Source of the DNA: Saccharothrix obliqua
GTDB lineage: Bacteria > Actinomycetota > Actinomycetes > Mycobacteriales > Pseudonocardiaceae
DNA length: 64,000 nt
Assembly (NCBI RefSeq): GCF_019375475.1
Contig: NZ_JAHXGQ010000001.1
Span: 248,001 to 312,000, forward strand
Direction of reading: 5' to 3'
Made by a program: the position numbers and the translations under genes. Positions 1 through 6,859 of the stretch are shown here, in pieces. Positions within the stretch are counted from its first letter, which is position 1. Every line of letters begins with the position of its first letter. Below the pieces are notes generated by a model. It saw nothing but the letters and a program-made list of their open reading frames with translations, had not been told where the DNA came from and searched no databases.

Positions 1-38
1 GACGGTGGCGCACCACCCGTGCAGCGCTAGCACGCGGA

Positions 39-86
39 CCCGGCCGGGGCACGCGCCCCGGCCGGGCGGTCCGCTTGGTGGACCGC
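39..86. terminator. tandem GC-rich hairpins at the left edge
   Basis: Two adjacent inverted repeats. CCCGGCCGGGGC (39-50) pairs perfectly with 55-66 across a 4-nt loop, and GCGGTCC (66-72) pairs with 80-86. No U-tract follows. They probably end transcription of a gene left of the window, upstream of the TetR gene. A role in the TetR leader is the alternative. Confidence 0.4.
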
Positions 87-153
87 GCTTGCGCGTGGCG
101 GCCGGGGGGCGAAGGCTGGGCGGCGCACCGACCGCACACAGCTCGGAGCCGCG

Positions 154-792
154 ATGCCGCACCGGACGCCGCAGCAACCGCGCGCGCACGCCACCCGGCA
201 GGCGATCCTCCGGGCGGCGGCCGAGGAGTTCGACCGCCTGGGTTACGCGGGTGCGCCGCTGAGCGCCATCCTGGACCGCAGCGGGGTCACCAAGGGCGCG
301 TTCTACTTCCACTTCCCGTCCAAGGCGGCGTTGGCGTCGGCCATCGCCCGCGCGCAGGACGACGTCTGGCCCGTTCTCACCCGCGCGTGGCGGGACCGCG
401 GGCTCGACCCCCTGCGCACCCTGGTCGGCCTGCTGGAGGAAGCCGCGGCGCGGCTGTCCGACGACGTCGTGCTGCGGGCCGGCGTGCGGATCACCGCCGA
501 CCGGGAGTTCGGCCACGTCGGCCTCGCCACGTCGCACCTGCGTTGGGAGGCGGTGCTCGTCGACCTGCTGGACGCGGCCCGCGCGGCGGGCCAGCTGCGG
601 CGCGGCGTCGACCCGCGGGGCGCGGCGCGGACCCTCACCGCCGCCGTCCTGGGCGCGCGCCTGATCGCCACCGCCACCACGCGCTGCGCCGACTACCCGG
701 ACCGGGTGCGCGAGATGTGGCGGTTCGTCCTGCCCGGTATCGCGACCGACGAGTGGTGTGCCGAGGCGATTGCCCGGCCCGCTGTTTTGTGA
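154..792 (+). CDS. TetR-family regulator, gamma-butyrolactone-receptor (ScbR/ArpA) type
   Basis: A 212-residue DNA-binding regulator. The N-terminal TetR helix-turn-helix (about residues 10-64) contains SGVTKGAFYFHFPSK. The middle VLRAGVRI stretch and a Trp-rich C-terminus resemble ScbR/ArpA/CprB receptors, which bind gamma-butyrolactone signals and repress antibiotic and development genes. This subfamily call is by resemblance only. The stop codon lies inside a near-perfect palindrome that also reaches the start of the next gene, so the protein may control that gene, although the palindrome does not look like a classical ARE operator. The ligand is unknown. Confidence 0.8.
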   Translation: MPHRTPQQPRAHATRQAILRAAAEEFDRLGYAGAPLSAILDRSGVTKGAFYFHFPSKAALASAIARAQDDVWPVLTRAWRDRGLDPLRTLVGLLEEAAARLSDDVVLRAGVRITADREFGHVGLATSHLRWEAVLVDLLDAARAAGQLRRGVDPRGAARTLTAAVLGARLIATATTRCADYPDRVREMWRFVLPGIATDEWCAEAIARPAVL

Positions 793-805
793 CACTGTCA
801 CAAAA
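785..805. promoter_or_regulatory. palindromic operator candidate
   Basis: Perfect 10-bp arms TTTTGTGACA (785-794) and TGTCACAAAA (796-805) flank one central base. The site contains the TetR stop codon (790-792), and its last base is the A of the ATG at 805. A repressor bound here would cover the start of the SCO6745-family gene. The TetR protein encoded just upstream is the obvious candidate binder, by inference. Confidence 0.7.
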
Positions 806-1536
806 TGGCTCCTCTGGCGGAACGGACCAGGCGGCCCCTGGTCGAACTGGGCGGCCGGTTCATGGTCTCCACCGAACTCGCCGCCCGCGAGCAGGGCGTG
901 GGCCTGCCGCCCCGGACGCTCTACTTCCGCGGTCGCACGGCCGTGCTCGGCGACCCGCCCGCCGACGTCGTCGCCGCCGTGCTCGGCATCTTCCCCACCC
1001 GGGTGGTGGAGAAGTCACTCGTCCGTGGTTTCCCGGCGACCCGCGCGATCGAGGCGTACCTGGGCGCGTGCTGGGACTGGGCGCGGGACGCCTTCTCCGC
1101 CGCCGACCGGCCGGGCCGGCTCGCCGACCTGGGCTTCGCGGTCGCCGACGCGGCCGACCCGTCCGCGCTGCCGCTGTTCCAGGGCTGGCGCGGCGCGAAC
1201 CGGCCCGACGACGCGGCGGCCCGCCTCGGGCACGCCCTGATGCTGTTGCGCGAGCTGCGTGGCGGCCTGCACTTCGCCGCGTTGCGCGCCGTGGGCCTCA
1301 CCGTCGCGCAGGCCGTCGCGCTGGACCCCGGCGGCGGTCGCGGGCGGCTGCGGCGCACGGGCTGGCACCCCGACGAGGTGGACGCCCTCGTGGCCGCCGT
1401 CGAGGGCCGGGCCGACCTCGCCGCGCGGTGGCGGGAGGCGGAGCGGCTGACCGACGAGCGGTTCGAGGAGGCGCTGGGCGTCCTCGGTGCGGGGGACCGG
1501 GAGGCGTTCGCCGCTGGGCTGGAGGCGCTCGGGTGA
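805..1536 (+). CDS. SCO6745 (SalK-like) family protein of unknown function
   Basis: A 243-residue, mostly helical soluble protein. It matches the SCO6745 family pattern: an N-terminal RTRRPLVELGG-like helix, then FRGRTAVLG, a PLFQGWR segment, and LLRELRGGLHFAALRAVGL followed by the RRTGWHPDEVD segment. These families have a winged-helix-like part and no assigned reaction. The ATG at 805 is chosen because family similarity begins there. No Shine-Dalgarno is visible and the start abuts the palindrome, so the mRNA may be leaderless or coupled to the TetR gene ending 12 bases upstream. Confidence 0.65.
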   Translation: MAPLAERTRRPLVELGGRFMVSTELAAREQGVGLPPRTLYFRGRTAVLGDPPADVVAAVLGIFPTRVVEKSLVRGFPATRAIEAYLGACWDWARDAFSAADRPGRLADLGFAVADAADPSALPLFQGWRGANRPDDAAARLGHALMLLRELRGGLHFAALRAVGLTVAQAVALDPGGGRGRLRRTGWHPDEVDALVAAVEGRADLAARWREAERLTDERFEEALGVLGAGDREAFAAGLEALG

Positions 1537-1540
1537 CCCG

Positions 1541-1585
1541 AACGGGGGTGGAAAACGCAGGTCAACGCGTTGTGCCACCCCCGTT
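1541..1585 (+). terminator. terminator after the SCO6745-family gene
   Basis: AACGGGGGTGG (1541-1551) pairs perfectly with CCACCCCCGTT (1575-1585), with a 23-nt loop and a short T run after the stem. It lies 4 bases after the upstream stop codon and just before the tRNA promoter. Confidence 0.65.
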
Positions 1586-1614
1586 TTGGAGTACGCGCGA
1601 CTGTGCCCTATGCT
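1586..1614 (+). promoter_or_regulatory. putative tRNA operon promoter
   Basis: TTGGAG (1586-1591) and TATGCT (1609-1614) are separated by 17 bp. This is a good match to a housekeeping sigma-70 (HrdB/SigA) promoter, about 70 bp before tRNA-Glu. Confidence 0.5.
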
Positions 1615-1686
1615 TATCGTGCTTCCACCGGACAGCGTGGAGGGCCTGGGAACGAAGGCGGCCCAAGAGGCTGCCGGAGGAATCGG

Positions 1687-1759
1687 GTCCCCATCGTCTA
1701 GCGGCCTAGGACCCCGCCCTTTCAAGGCGGTAGCGCGGGTTCGAATCCCGTTGGGGGCA
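1687..1759 (+). tRNA. tRNA-Glu (anticodon TTC)
   Basis: A full cloverleaf is visible: acceptor GTCCCCA pairs with TGGGGGC, the T-arm carries GGTTCGAATCC, and the anticodon loop CTTTCAA gives TTC. The discriminator base is A and CCA is not encoded. It is the first of a Glu-Asp-Phe cluster, a common actinobacterial arrangement. Confidence 0.95.
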
Positions 1760-1772
1760 CGTAGTACAGCAA

Positions 1773-1846
1773 GGCCCAGTGGCGCAGTTGGTTAGCGCGT
1801 CGCCCTGTCACGGCGAAGGTCGCGGGTTCGAGTCCCGTCTGGGTCG
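1773..1846 (+). tRNA. tRNA-Asp (anticodon GTC)
   Basis: Acceptor GGCCCAG pairs with CTGGGTC. The anticodon loop CTGTCAC gives GTC, and the T-arm carries GGTTCGAGTCC. The discriminator is G and no CCA is encoded. It lies 13 bases after tRNA-Glu. Confidence 0.95.
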
Positions 1847-1880
1847 CAAGGCAGTTCGGCTACACGGCCGATCCGCTACC

Positions 1881-1957
1881 GGCCAGGTAGCTCAGTTGGT
1901 ACGAGCGACCGCCTGAAAAGCGGTAGGTCGGCGGTTCGACCCCGCCCCTGGCCACCA
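1881..1957 (+). tRNA. tRNA-Phe (anticodon GAA)
   Basis: Acceptor GGCCAGG pairs with CCTGGCC, and the anticodon loop CTGAAAA gives GAA. Unlike its two neighbours this gene encodes the 3' CCA (1955-1957). It ends the cluster, 10 bases before a strong terminator. Confidence 0.95.
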
Positions 1958-1966
1958 CTTCGAGTG

Positions 1967-1999
1967 GAAAACCCCATCCGGTTCCCGGGTGGGGTTTTC
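1967..1999. terminator. bidirectional terminator, tRNA cluster / phosphatase gene
   Basis: GAAAACCCCATCC (1967-1979) pairs with GGGTGGGGTTTTC (1987-1999), with one wobble. The T run on the plus strand and the A run on the left arm let it work in both directions, for the tRNAs and for the convergent phosphatase gene. Confidence 0.8.
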
Positions 2000-2007
2000 T
2001 GCTTTTC

Positions 2008-2754
2008 TCACGGGAACCGCACCACTGCCAAAGCCTGGTCGTCGTGTGTTTTCGAGCGCGGCCAACGGCGGTGGTCGACATCACCCCGTTCCGCTTCCCG
2101 GATCGCGTCCAACACCGATTCCGGGCCATTCGCGGAAGTGACGTCCAACACCTCCTGCCAATCCGCGAACAAGCCGTAGTCGTCCACGCCGCACGCGACG
2201 CCGTCCGTCGCCAGCACGATCGCGTGGACCGCGTCACGCCGCCACGTCCGCCGCACCGCCCGGTACGCGGCGGCCGGGTCCGCCTCGGCCACCCAGAAGC
2301 CGCCCTCGCGGTTGCGCCAGTCCGTGACCCTGCTCACCTTCCCGCGCAGGTCGCGCAGCCGGTCGTCGGCCACCACGTCCACCCCGTGCTCGCCGAACAC
2401 CGCCACGGGGCTGTCGGCGAGCACCAGCACGTCCACGGCCTCGTCGGTCCACCGGGCGATCGCGACGGTGCTGGACGGCGAGTCTCCCGGCGTCAGGCCG
2501 TGCGCGTCGGCCAGGCGCTTGATCGCGGCGGCCAGTTCGTCGGCCAGGTCCCCGTCCAGGTCCCCGTCCGGGGGCGTCAGCTCGGCGGCCAGCCGGGCGG
2601 AGTGCCAGCCGCCGTCCCGGACGCGGGGTGTCGGGGACGTGGCCCCGTCCAGCAGCACGACGGCGTTGGGCAGCACGACGACCCGGTCCTCGGTGGGGCG
2701 GGGCCTGCCGTCCGCGCCGACACCGGCGCGCTCGGCGGTGGTGATCTCCGGCAT
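2008..2754 (-). CDS. PP2C-like serine/threonine phosphatase
   Basis: About 248 residues. PPM/PP2C metal-site motifs are visible in order: EDR near the N-terminus, VVLLDGATSP, LATDGVACG, and a C-terminal DDQALAVVRF. The family dephosphorylates Ser/Thr, using aspartates that hold two Mn/Mg ions. At about 250 residues this is a minimal catalytic domain with no sensor or membrane part. The ATG at 2754 is preferred over a TTG at 2775, because the upstream TTGACA belongs to the promoter/operator. TAGGCT (2767-2762, minus strand) lies 7 nt before the ATG, which suggests a leaderless transcript. It diverges from the HTH/Clp-N pair and shares its operator region. Confidence 0.75.
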   Translation of the reverse strand: MPEITTAERAGVGADGRPRPTEDRVVVLPNAVVLLDGATSPTPRVRDGGWHSARLAAELTPPDGDLDGDLADELAAAIKRLADAHGLTPGDSPSSTVAIARWTDEAVDVLVLADSPVAVFGEHGVDVVADDRLRDLRGKVSRVTDWRNREGGFWVAEADPAAAYRAVRRTWRRDAVHAIVLATDGVACGVDDYGLFADWQEVLDVTSANGPESVLDAIREAERGDVDHRRWPRSKTHDDQALAVVRFP

Positions 2755-2769
2755 GACGCCGAGCCTATG

Positions 2770-2814
2770 TGTCAACCTGGGTTGACAAACGGGCTCTTGT
2801 CAACCAAAGTTGAC
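2770..2814. promoter_or_regulatory. two copies of a GTCAAC-N4-GTTGAC operator
   Basis: TGTCAAC-N4-GTTGACA spans 2770-2787 and GTCAAC-N4-GTTGAC spans 2799-2814, with centres 28 bp apart. The first lies in the likely phosphatase promoter. The second ends 4 bases before the ATG of the HTH gene. TTGACA at 2782-2787 may be the rightward -35 box. The HTH protein encoded at 2818 is the likely binder, by inference. Confidence 0.7.
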
Positions 2815-2817
2815 GGC

Positions 2818-3033
2818 ATGACAGAGGCAACGGAACTCGCCTCGGCGGCGGGCGACCAGGACCCCAGGGTCGGGCTGAGGGCGGTCGGCGCACTGCGCCG
2901 GCTGCTGGAGCAGCTCGAAGCGGTCCAGGTGCGCAACGCCCGCGCGCGGGGGTGGTCGTGGCAGGAGATCGCGGCCGAGCTGGGCGTCACCCGGCAGGCC
3001 GTCCACAAGAAGCACGGGGGTGGTGGTCGATGA
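2818..3033 (+). CDS. small helix-turn-helix protein
   Basis: 71 residues. The C-terminal half is a compact HTH (WSWQEIAAELGVTRQAVHKK, about residues 46-65), ending in a short Gly-rich tail. The N-terminal half is a predicted helix (VGLRAVGALRRLLEQLEAVQ) that could dimerise. The ATG at 2818 lies 4 bases after a GTCAAC/GTTGAC palindrome with no clear Shine-Dalgarno, suggesting leaderless expression and autorepression. It overlaps the Clp-N gene by 4 bases (ATGA). Such HTH/Clp-N pairs recur in actinobacteria, so the Clp-N protein may modulate this regulator. Confidence 0.8.
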   Translation: MTEATELASAAGDQDPRVGLRAVGALRRLLEQLEAVQVRNARARGWSWQEIAAELGVTRQAVHKKHGGGGR

Positions 3034-3557
3034 TCGGCGAGCGGTTCACCAGGGACGCGCGCATGGCGGTCCACGCGGCGGCCGAGGAGGCGCAGCGCGC
3101 CGAGGCACCCGAGATCGGGCCCGAGCACCTGTTGCTCGCGTTGCTCGACACGCCGGTGCTGGCGTCGTTCGACCTGGCGCGTGACGAGGTCGAGCAGGCG
3201 TTCCGCGCCGCCCGCCGCCAGGGCGGGCTCACCGACGCCGACGCCGCCGCCCTGCGCGGGCTCGGCATCGACGTGGACCAGGTCGTGGCGTCGGTCGAGC
3301 GGACGTTCGGGGAGGGCGCGCTCGACCGGCCCGTGAAGCGCAGGCGGTGGTTCGGTGGGGTGCCGTTCAACGACGCCGCCAAGCAGGCGCTGACGCGGAG
3401 CATCGTCGAGGCCCGCGACCTCGGTCACGGCAGCCTCGGCAAGGAGCACCTGGTGCTGGCGCTGTTGTCCGGGCGGGGTGTGGTGGTCGAGGTCCTCGCC
3501 GCCCGCGGCGTGGACTACCCGGAGGTCAGGCGGCGGGTCGCGAGTTCGACCAGGTGA
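3030..3557 (+). CDS. stand-alone Clp N-terminal domain protein
   Basis: 175 residues with two Clp-N repeats: FTRDARMAVHAAAEEA with GPEHLLLALL (about residues 6-40), and FNDAAKQALTRSIVEA with GKEHLVLALL (about 110-145). In ClpA/ClpC this domain binds substrates and adaptors. Here there is no AAA+ ATPase module, so the protein cannot unfold substrates itself. It may act as an adaptor, decoy or regulator (inference). The start overlaps the HTH gene as ATGA, implying coupled translation, and the 3' end overlaps the convergent yczE-like gene by 32 bases. Confidence 0.8.
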   Translation: MIGERFTRDARMAVHAAAEEAQRAEAPEIGPEHLLLALLDTPVLASFDLARDEVEQAFRAARRQGGLTDADAAALRGLGIDVDQVVASVERTFGEGALDRPVKRRRWFGGVPFNDAAKQALTRSIVEARDLGHGSLGKEHLVLALLSGRGVVVEVLAARGVDYPEVRRRVASSTR

Positions 3558-4176
3558 CCAGCGGCAGGAACGCCTGGGTCAGCGGTCCGATGGCCAGGGC
3601 GTAGAGGACGGTGCCGATGCCGACCGTGCCGCCGAGCAGCCAGCCGCCCGCCAGCACGGTCAGCTCCACCGCGGTGCGCACCAACCGCAGCGAGGTCCCG
3701 GTCCGCGCGCAGAAGCCGGTCGTCAGGCCGTCGCGCGGGCCGGGGCCCAGCCGTGCTCCGATGTAGACGGCGGCGGCCAGCCCGTTCAGCACGATGCCCG
3801 CCACCAGGAACCCGATCCGCGGTGCCAGGTCCGTCGGCGCGGGCAGGACGGCGAGCGTCACGTCCACGGCCACGCCGATCAGCACCACGTTGCTGACCGT
3901 GCCCACACCCGGCCGTTGGCGCAGCGGGATCCAGCACAGCAGCACCAGCGCGCCCACGGCGATCGTGATCGTGCCGAAGCTCAGGCCGGTGCGCTTGGTC
4001 AGGCCCTCGTGCAGCACGTCCCACGGGTCCAGGCCGAGCGTCGCGCGGATCTGGAGGCCCATACTCACGCCGTACAGCAACAGGCCGGCGAAGAGCTGCG
4101 GCAGCCTGCGGGCGGGTGCGACGGAGACCGGGACGGTGGTGAGGGCGGCGAGCATGTGGCCATCGTCGGATTTCAT
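3526..4176 (-). CDS. YczE/YitT-like integral membrane protein
   Basis: About 216 residues with five hydrophobic segments. It has family-typical stretches: GLLLYGVSMGLQIRATLG, then LDPWDVLHEGL, and GARLGPGPRDGL. The last two are the paired [LG]-x-[DG]PWD/GPRD signatures of YczE proteins. The transport function is not established. The ATG at 4176 is chosen; an in-frame ATG at 4155 is possible. It diverges from a MocR regulator across a 40-bp gap. MocR-YczE divergent pairs are known in several phyla, and the regulator there is called YczR. Confidence 0.75.
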   Translation of the reverse strand: MKSDDGHMLAALTTVPVSVAPARRLPQLFAGLLLYGVSMGLQIRATLGLDPWDVLHEGLTKRTGLSFGTITIAVGALVLLCWIPLRQRPGVGTVSNVVLIGVAVDVTLAVLPAPTDLAPRIGFLVAGIVLNGLAAAVYIGARLGPGPRDGLTTGFCARTGTSLRLVRTAVELTVLAGGWLLGGTVGIGTVLYALAIGPLTQAFLPLVTWSNSRPAA

Positions 4177-4214
4177 TGGCTTTGTTTTCCAGAGCCAAAG
4201 TTCAATAATTGGCC
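4175..4214. promoter_or_regulatory. MocR operator candidate with three half-sites
   Basis: The short intergenic region has TTGGCT (4176-4181), its inverted copy AGCCAA (4193-4198), and a further AATTGGCC (4207-4214). Together they give one inverted repeat and a direct repeat about 32 bp apart. MocR regulators typically bind such mixed repeats in divergent promoters, so this is the likely YczR-type site. Confidence 0.55.
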
Positions 4215-4216
4215 TC

Positions 4217-5680
4217 ATGAACCACGACGTCCCACCAGGTGGACGTATATCCGGATTCCGGCTCGCCCGCCTCCTCGGCGAGTGGCGTCGTCGCGGCGCC
4301 CGCCAGGGCTCGGCGGACCTGGCCGCCGCCATCCGGATGCTCGTCCTCGACGGCCGCCTGCCCGCCGGCACCCGCCTGCCCGCCGAGCGCGAGCTGGCCG
4401 AGGCGTTGCCCGTGAGCCGGACCATGATCACGGCGGCGCTCGACCAGTTGCGGGCCGAGGGGCTGGTGGCCAGCAAGCGGGGCGCCGGGACGTGGATCAG
4501 CCTGCCCGCCGGCGGGTCGCTCGGGATCGTGCCGGACACCCCGCTGGTCGGGCACAGCATGGTCGACTTCGCCCGCGCCGCGCCGCCCGCCGTGCCCGGG
4601 GTGCCCGCCGCGTTCGACCGCGTGCGGCGGCGGTTGCCGGAGCAGCTCGCCAACCACGGTTACTACGAGCACGGGTTGCCCGACCTGCGGCGACGCATCG
4701 CCGCCCGGTACGAGGCGCGTGGGTTGCCCACGTCGCCCGACCAGATCGTGGTGACCAGCGGGGCGCAGCACGCGTTGGCGTTGGCGTTGCGGTTGCTCAC
4801 CGGGCCCGGCGACCGGGTGCTGGTGGAGCAGCCCAGTTACCCCAACGCGCTGGACGCGATCAAGGCGGTGTCCGCCATACCCGTGCCCGTGGCCATGACC
4901 GAGACCGGCTGGGACCTGCCCGGGATGGCCGCGGCGTTCCGCCAGGCCGCGCCGCGCATGGCGTACCTGGTGCTGGACTTCCAGAACCCGACCGCCCACC
5001 GGTTGGCCGCCGAGGGGCGGGCGGAACTCGCCGACCTGGCCCGCCGTGCCCGCACGCCGTTGGTCGTGGACGAGACCGTGGTGGAGCTGGACTTGGACGG
5101 GGACCCCCTCGACGGGCCGCCGCCGATGGCGTCGTTCGCGGAGGACCTGGTGATTACGCTGGGTTCGGCGAGCAAGGCGTACTGGGGTGGGTTGCGGATC
5201 GGCTGGATCCGGGCGTCGACCGAGGTCGTGCACCGGCTCGTGTCGACCCGGACGGCGCTCGACCTCGGGTCGGCGGTGTTCGAGCAGATGGTGTTGGCGG
5301 ACCTGATGGCGGACCCCGACGCGGTGCTGGCCGAGCGGCGGGCCCTGCTGGCGGCGCAGCGGGACGTGTTGATGGCGGGGCTGCGCGAGCACTGCCCCCG
5401 GTGGGACTTCCGCCGGCCCGCGGGTGGGTTGAGCGTGTGGTGCGAGTTGGACGCGCCGATCAGCACGCGGGTGGCCGTGGTGGCGCAGAACCACGGGGTG
5501 CGGTTGGCGCCCGGGTCGAGGTTCGGCGCGCACGGCGGGTTCGAGCGTTGGCTGCGGCTGCCGTACGTGCTGCCGGCGGAGGTGCTGAAGGAGGCCGTGC
5601 GCCGGCTGGGCCTGGTCGCCGAATCCGTCGCCGGCACCGCCGTGACCACGGAAACCGACGCCACCATGCCCGTCGCCTAA
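4217..5680 (+). CDS. MocR-type (GntR-aminotransferase fusion) regulator
   Basis: 487 residues. An N-terminal GntR winged helix (about 30-95, LPAERELAEALPVSRTMI and GLVASKRGAG) is joined to a fold-type I aminotransferase domain. PLP features are present: GAQHALALAL, DFQNPTAH, VDET, and the Schiff-base lysine K320 in LGSASKAYWGGLRIGW. MocR proteins sense PLP or PLP-ligand complexes and usually control a neighbouring gene. Here that is the divergent yczE-like gene, so this is probably a YczR orthologue. There is no sign of PdxS/PdxT genes nearby, which argues against PdxR. Confidence 0.85.
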   Translation: MNHDVPPGGRISGFRLARLLGEWRRRGARQGSADLAAAIRMLVLDGRLPAGTRLPAERELAEALPVSRTMITAALDQLRAEGLVASKRGAGTWISLPAGGSLGIVPDTPLVGHSMVDFARAAPPAVPGVPAAFDRVRRRLPEQLANHGYYEHGLPDLRRRIAARYEARGLPTSPDQIVVTSGAQHALALALRLLTGPGDRVLVEQPSYPNALDAIKAVSAIPVPVAMTETGWDLPGMAAAFRQAAPRMAYLVLDFQNPTAHRLAAEGRAELADLARRARTPLVVDETVVELDLDGDPLDGPPPMASFAEDLVITLGSASKAYWGGLRIGWIRASTEVVHRLVSTRTALDLGSAVFEQMVLADLMADPDAVLAERRALLAAQRDVLMAGLREHCPRWDFRRPAGGLSVWCELDAPISTRVAVVAQNHGVRLAPGSRFGAHGGFERWLRLPYVLPAEVLKEAVRRLGLVAESVAGTAVTTETDATMPVA

Positions 5681-6564
5681 GCCACCCACCCCTCGCCCTT
5701 CCGAGCCTCGCCCCTCCGCGCCCGCCCACCAGCGCGCCCGCCCACCAGCGCGCTACCCCCTGGCGCACTCCACGCCTCCGCACCCGACTCGTTCCGCGCC
5801 GCCAGCCCCATCCCGCACCCCGATCAGCTCCGCGCCCGATCAGGCCCGCTGCCGCGCGGACCGCTCGCCGCCCGCTGCCTGCCGCCCACGCAGCTCCGGC
5901 GGCTAACGGCCCCGCCGCTCAATCAACCCCGGCGGACCGGGCTGGTAGCCGCAGTGCCGCGCACGCCCCGCGGGAGCGGGACTGCCGTTCGGCTGGCATC
6001 GCCGTACCGCCCGCCTGGCCCGGCACTCCCCAGGCCCGGCACTCCCTGAGGTCGGCGCTGCCCGGGACGGGCGCTGCTTCCTGGTCGGGTTCCGCTGGCA
6101 GGGCGACGGGCGGGTATGGGCGAAGGGGCGAGCGGGCGGCGCGAGGTCGGTGCGCGGGTGCAAGCTCACGAGGGCTTGCGGTGAGACCGGGGGGCCTCGG
6201 CTCGCGGTGGGCACGAGGCTTGCGGTGCACACGAGCGCTTGCGGTGCGGGCACACGCGGTCGGCTGCGGTGTGGCGCAGGGAGCGTGGCGTCGTGGGGGC
6301 GGGGCGCGGGCTGTGGTGCGAGCGGTGGGGTGGGGGCTGCGGGGTGGGGTGCGATTTTGCGGGGTTGGAGTGGTGGGCGTGGCTGGCCTTGTGGATGGGG
6401 ATTTGCGGGGTGGGCGCTGCGCCGGGGGTGCCGCCTTCCTCTCGTCCGGCAACGAAATCTGTATCTCGTAAGTTCCCGAATCCGGTGTGGATTGTTGAGG
6501 TTCGCTCGGATGGGTGGTGAATGGTTACTCGGGGCACTTGGTGGGTGGTTTTCGATTTCCACTC
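5681..6564. other. gene-poor, low-complexity GC-rich stretch
   Basis: No credible gene is seen. Reading frames are open on both strands only because of composition, and their products are Pro/Arg/Ala-rich with no motif. It contains a short tandem GCGCCCGCCCACCA repeat near 5718-5750 and three GCTTGCGGTG copies between about 6170 and 6250. AT content rises from 6440 to 6560. 6666-6859, after the hairpins, likewise holds no recognisable gene. Confidence 0.6.
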
Positions 6565-6665
6565 ATCGGGGCTCCGGCGCAGCCCCTCGTTGAGCCGGAG
6601 CCCCGATGGGCGGGCCGTGGACCTGCGGCGGGGACGCTCCAGGGATGGCGTCCCCGGCCGCAGGT
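6565..6665. repeat. two large adjacent hairpins
   Basis: ATCGGGGCTCCGGC (6565-6578) pairs perfectly with 6594-6607 across a 15-nt loop. The 17-nt arm 6621-6637 pairs with 6648-6665, with one bulged G and a 10-nt loop. Neither is followed by a T run. They sit at the end of the gene-poor stretch, 195 bp beyond the 3' end of the proline-rich gene. Confidence 0.7.
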
Positions 6666-6859
6666 TCCCGTGGGATCCCGTGGGCACAGGGGCAGTGTGC
6701 GGACGGGATCGTGCCCGTTCCCGCCGGGGCGCGGTCGGCGGGACGGGGAGTCATGGGGGTCACCCAGGTGGGCGGGGGTGTGTGCATACGGATGAAAAAG
6801 GGTGAAAGAGACTGGGACGGCGGGTGGCGTGCGTTTCGGGCAGACCGGTGCCGTCTTGT

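Noticed and set aside
785-805. Autoregulatory element (ARE) of gamma-butyrolactone receptors
   Set aside because: The palindrome does not resemble the ACATAC/GTATGT-type ARE consensus, so only a generic TetR operator is claimed.
75-1709. Open frame of 544 codons over the TetR and SCO6745-family genes
   Set aside because: It is frame-shifted relative to two recognisable families and continues into the tRNA leader.
2770-2814. ClgR or HspR (HAIR) operator for the Clp-N gene
   Set aside because: The repeats GTCAAC/GTTGAC differ from the ClgR GTTCGC/GCGAAC and the HAIR CTTGAGT/ACTCAAG consensus.
3478-6471. Very long open frame (about 1,000 codons) across yczE, the MocR gene and the gene-poor stretch
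   Set aside because: It is out of frame with the MocR gene, has no domain, and is Arg/Pro/Ala-rich as expected of antisense or frame-shifted GC-rich DNA.
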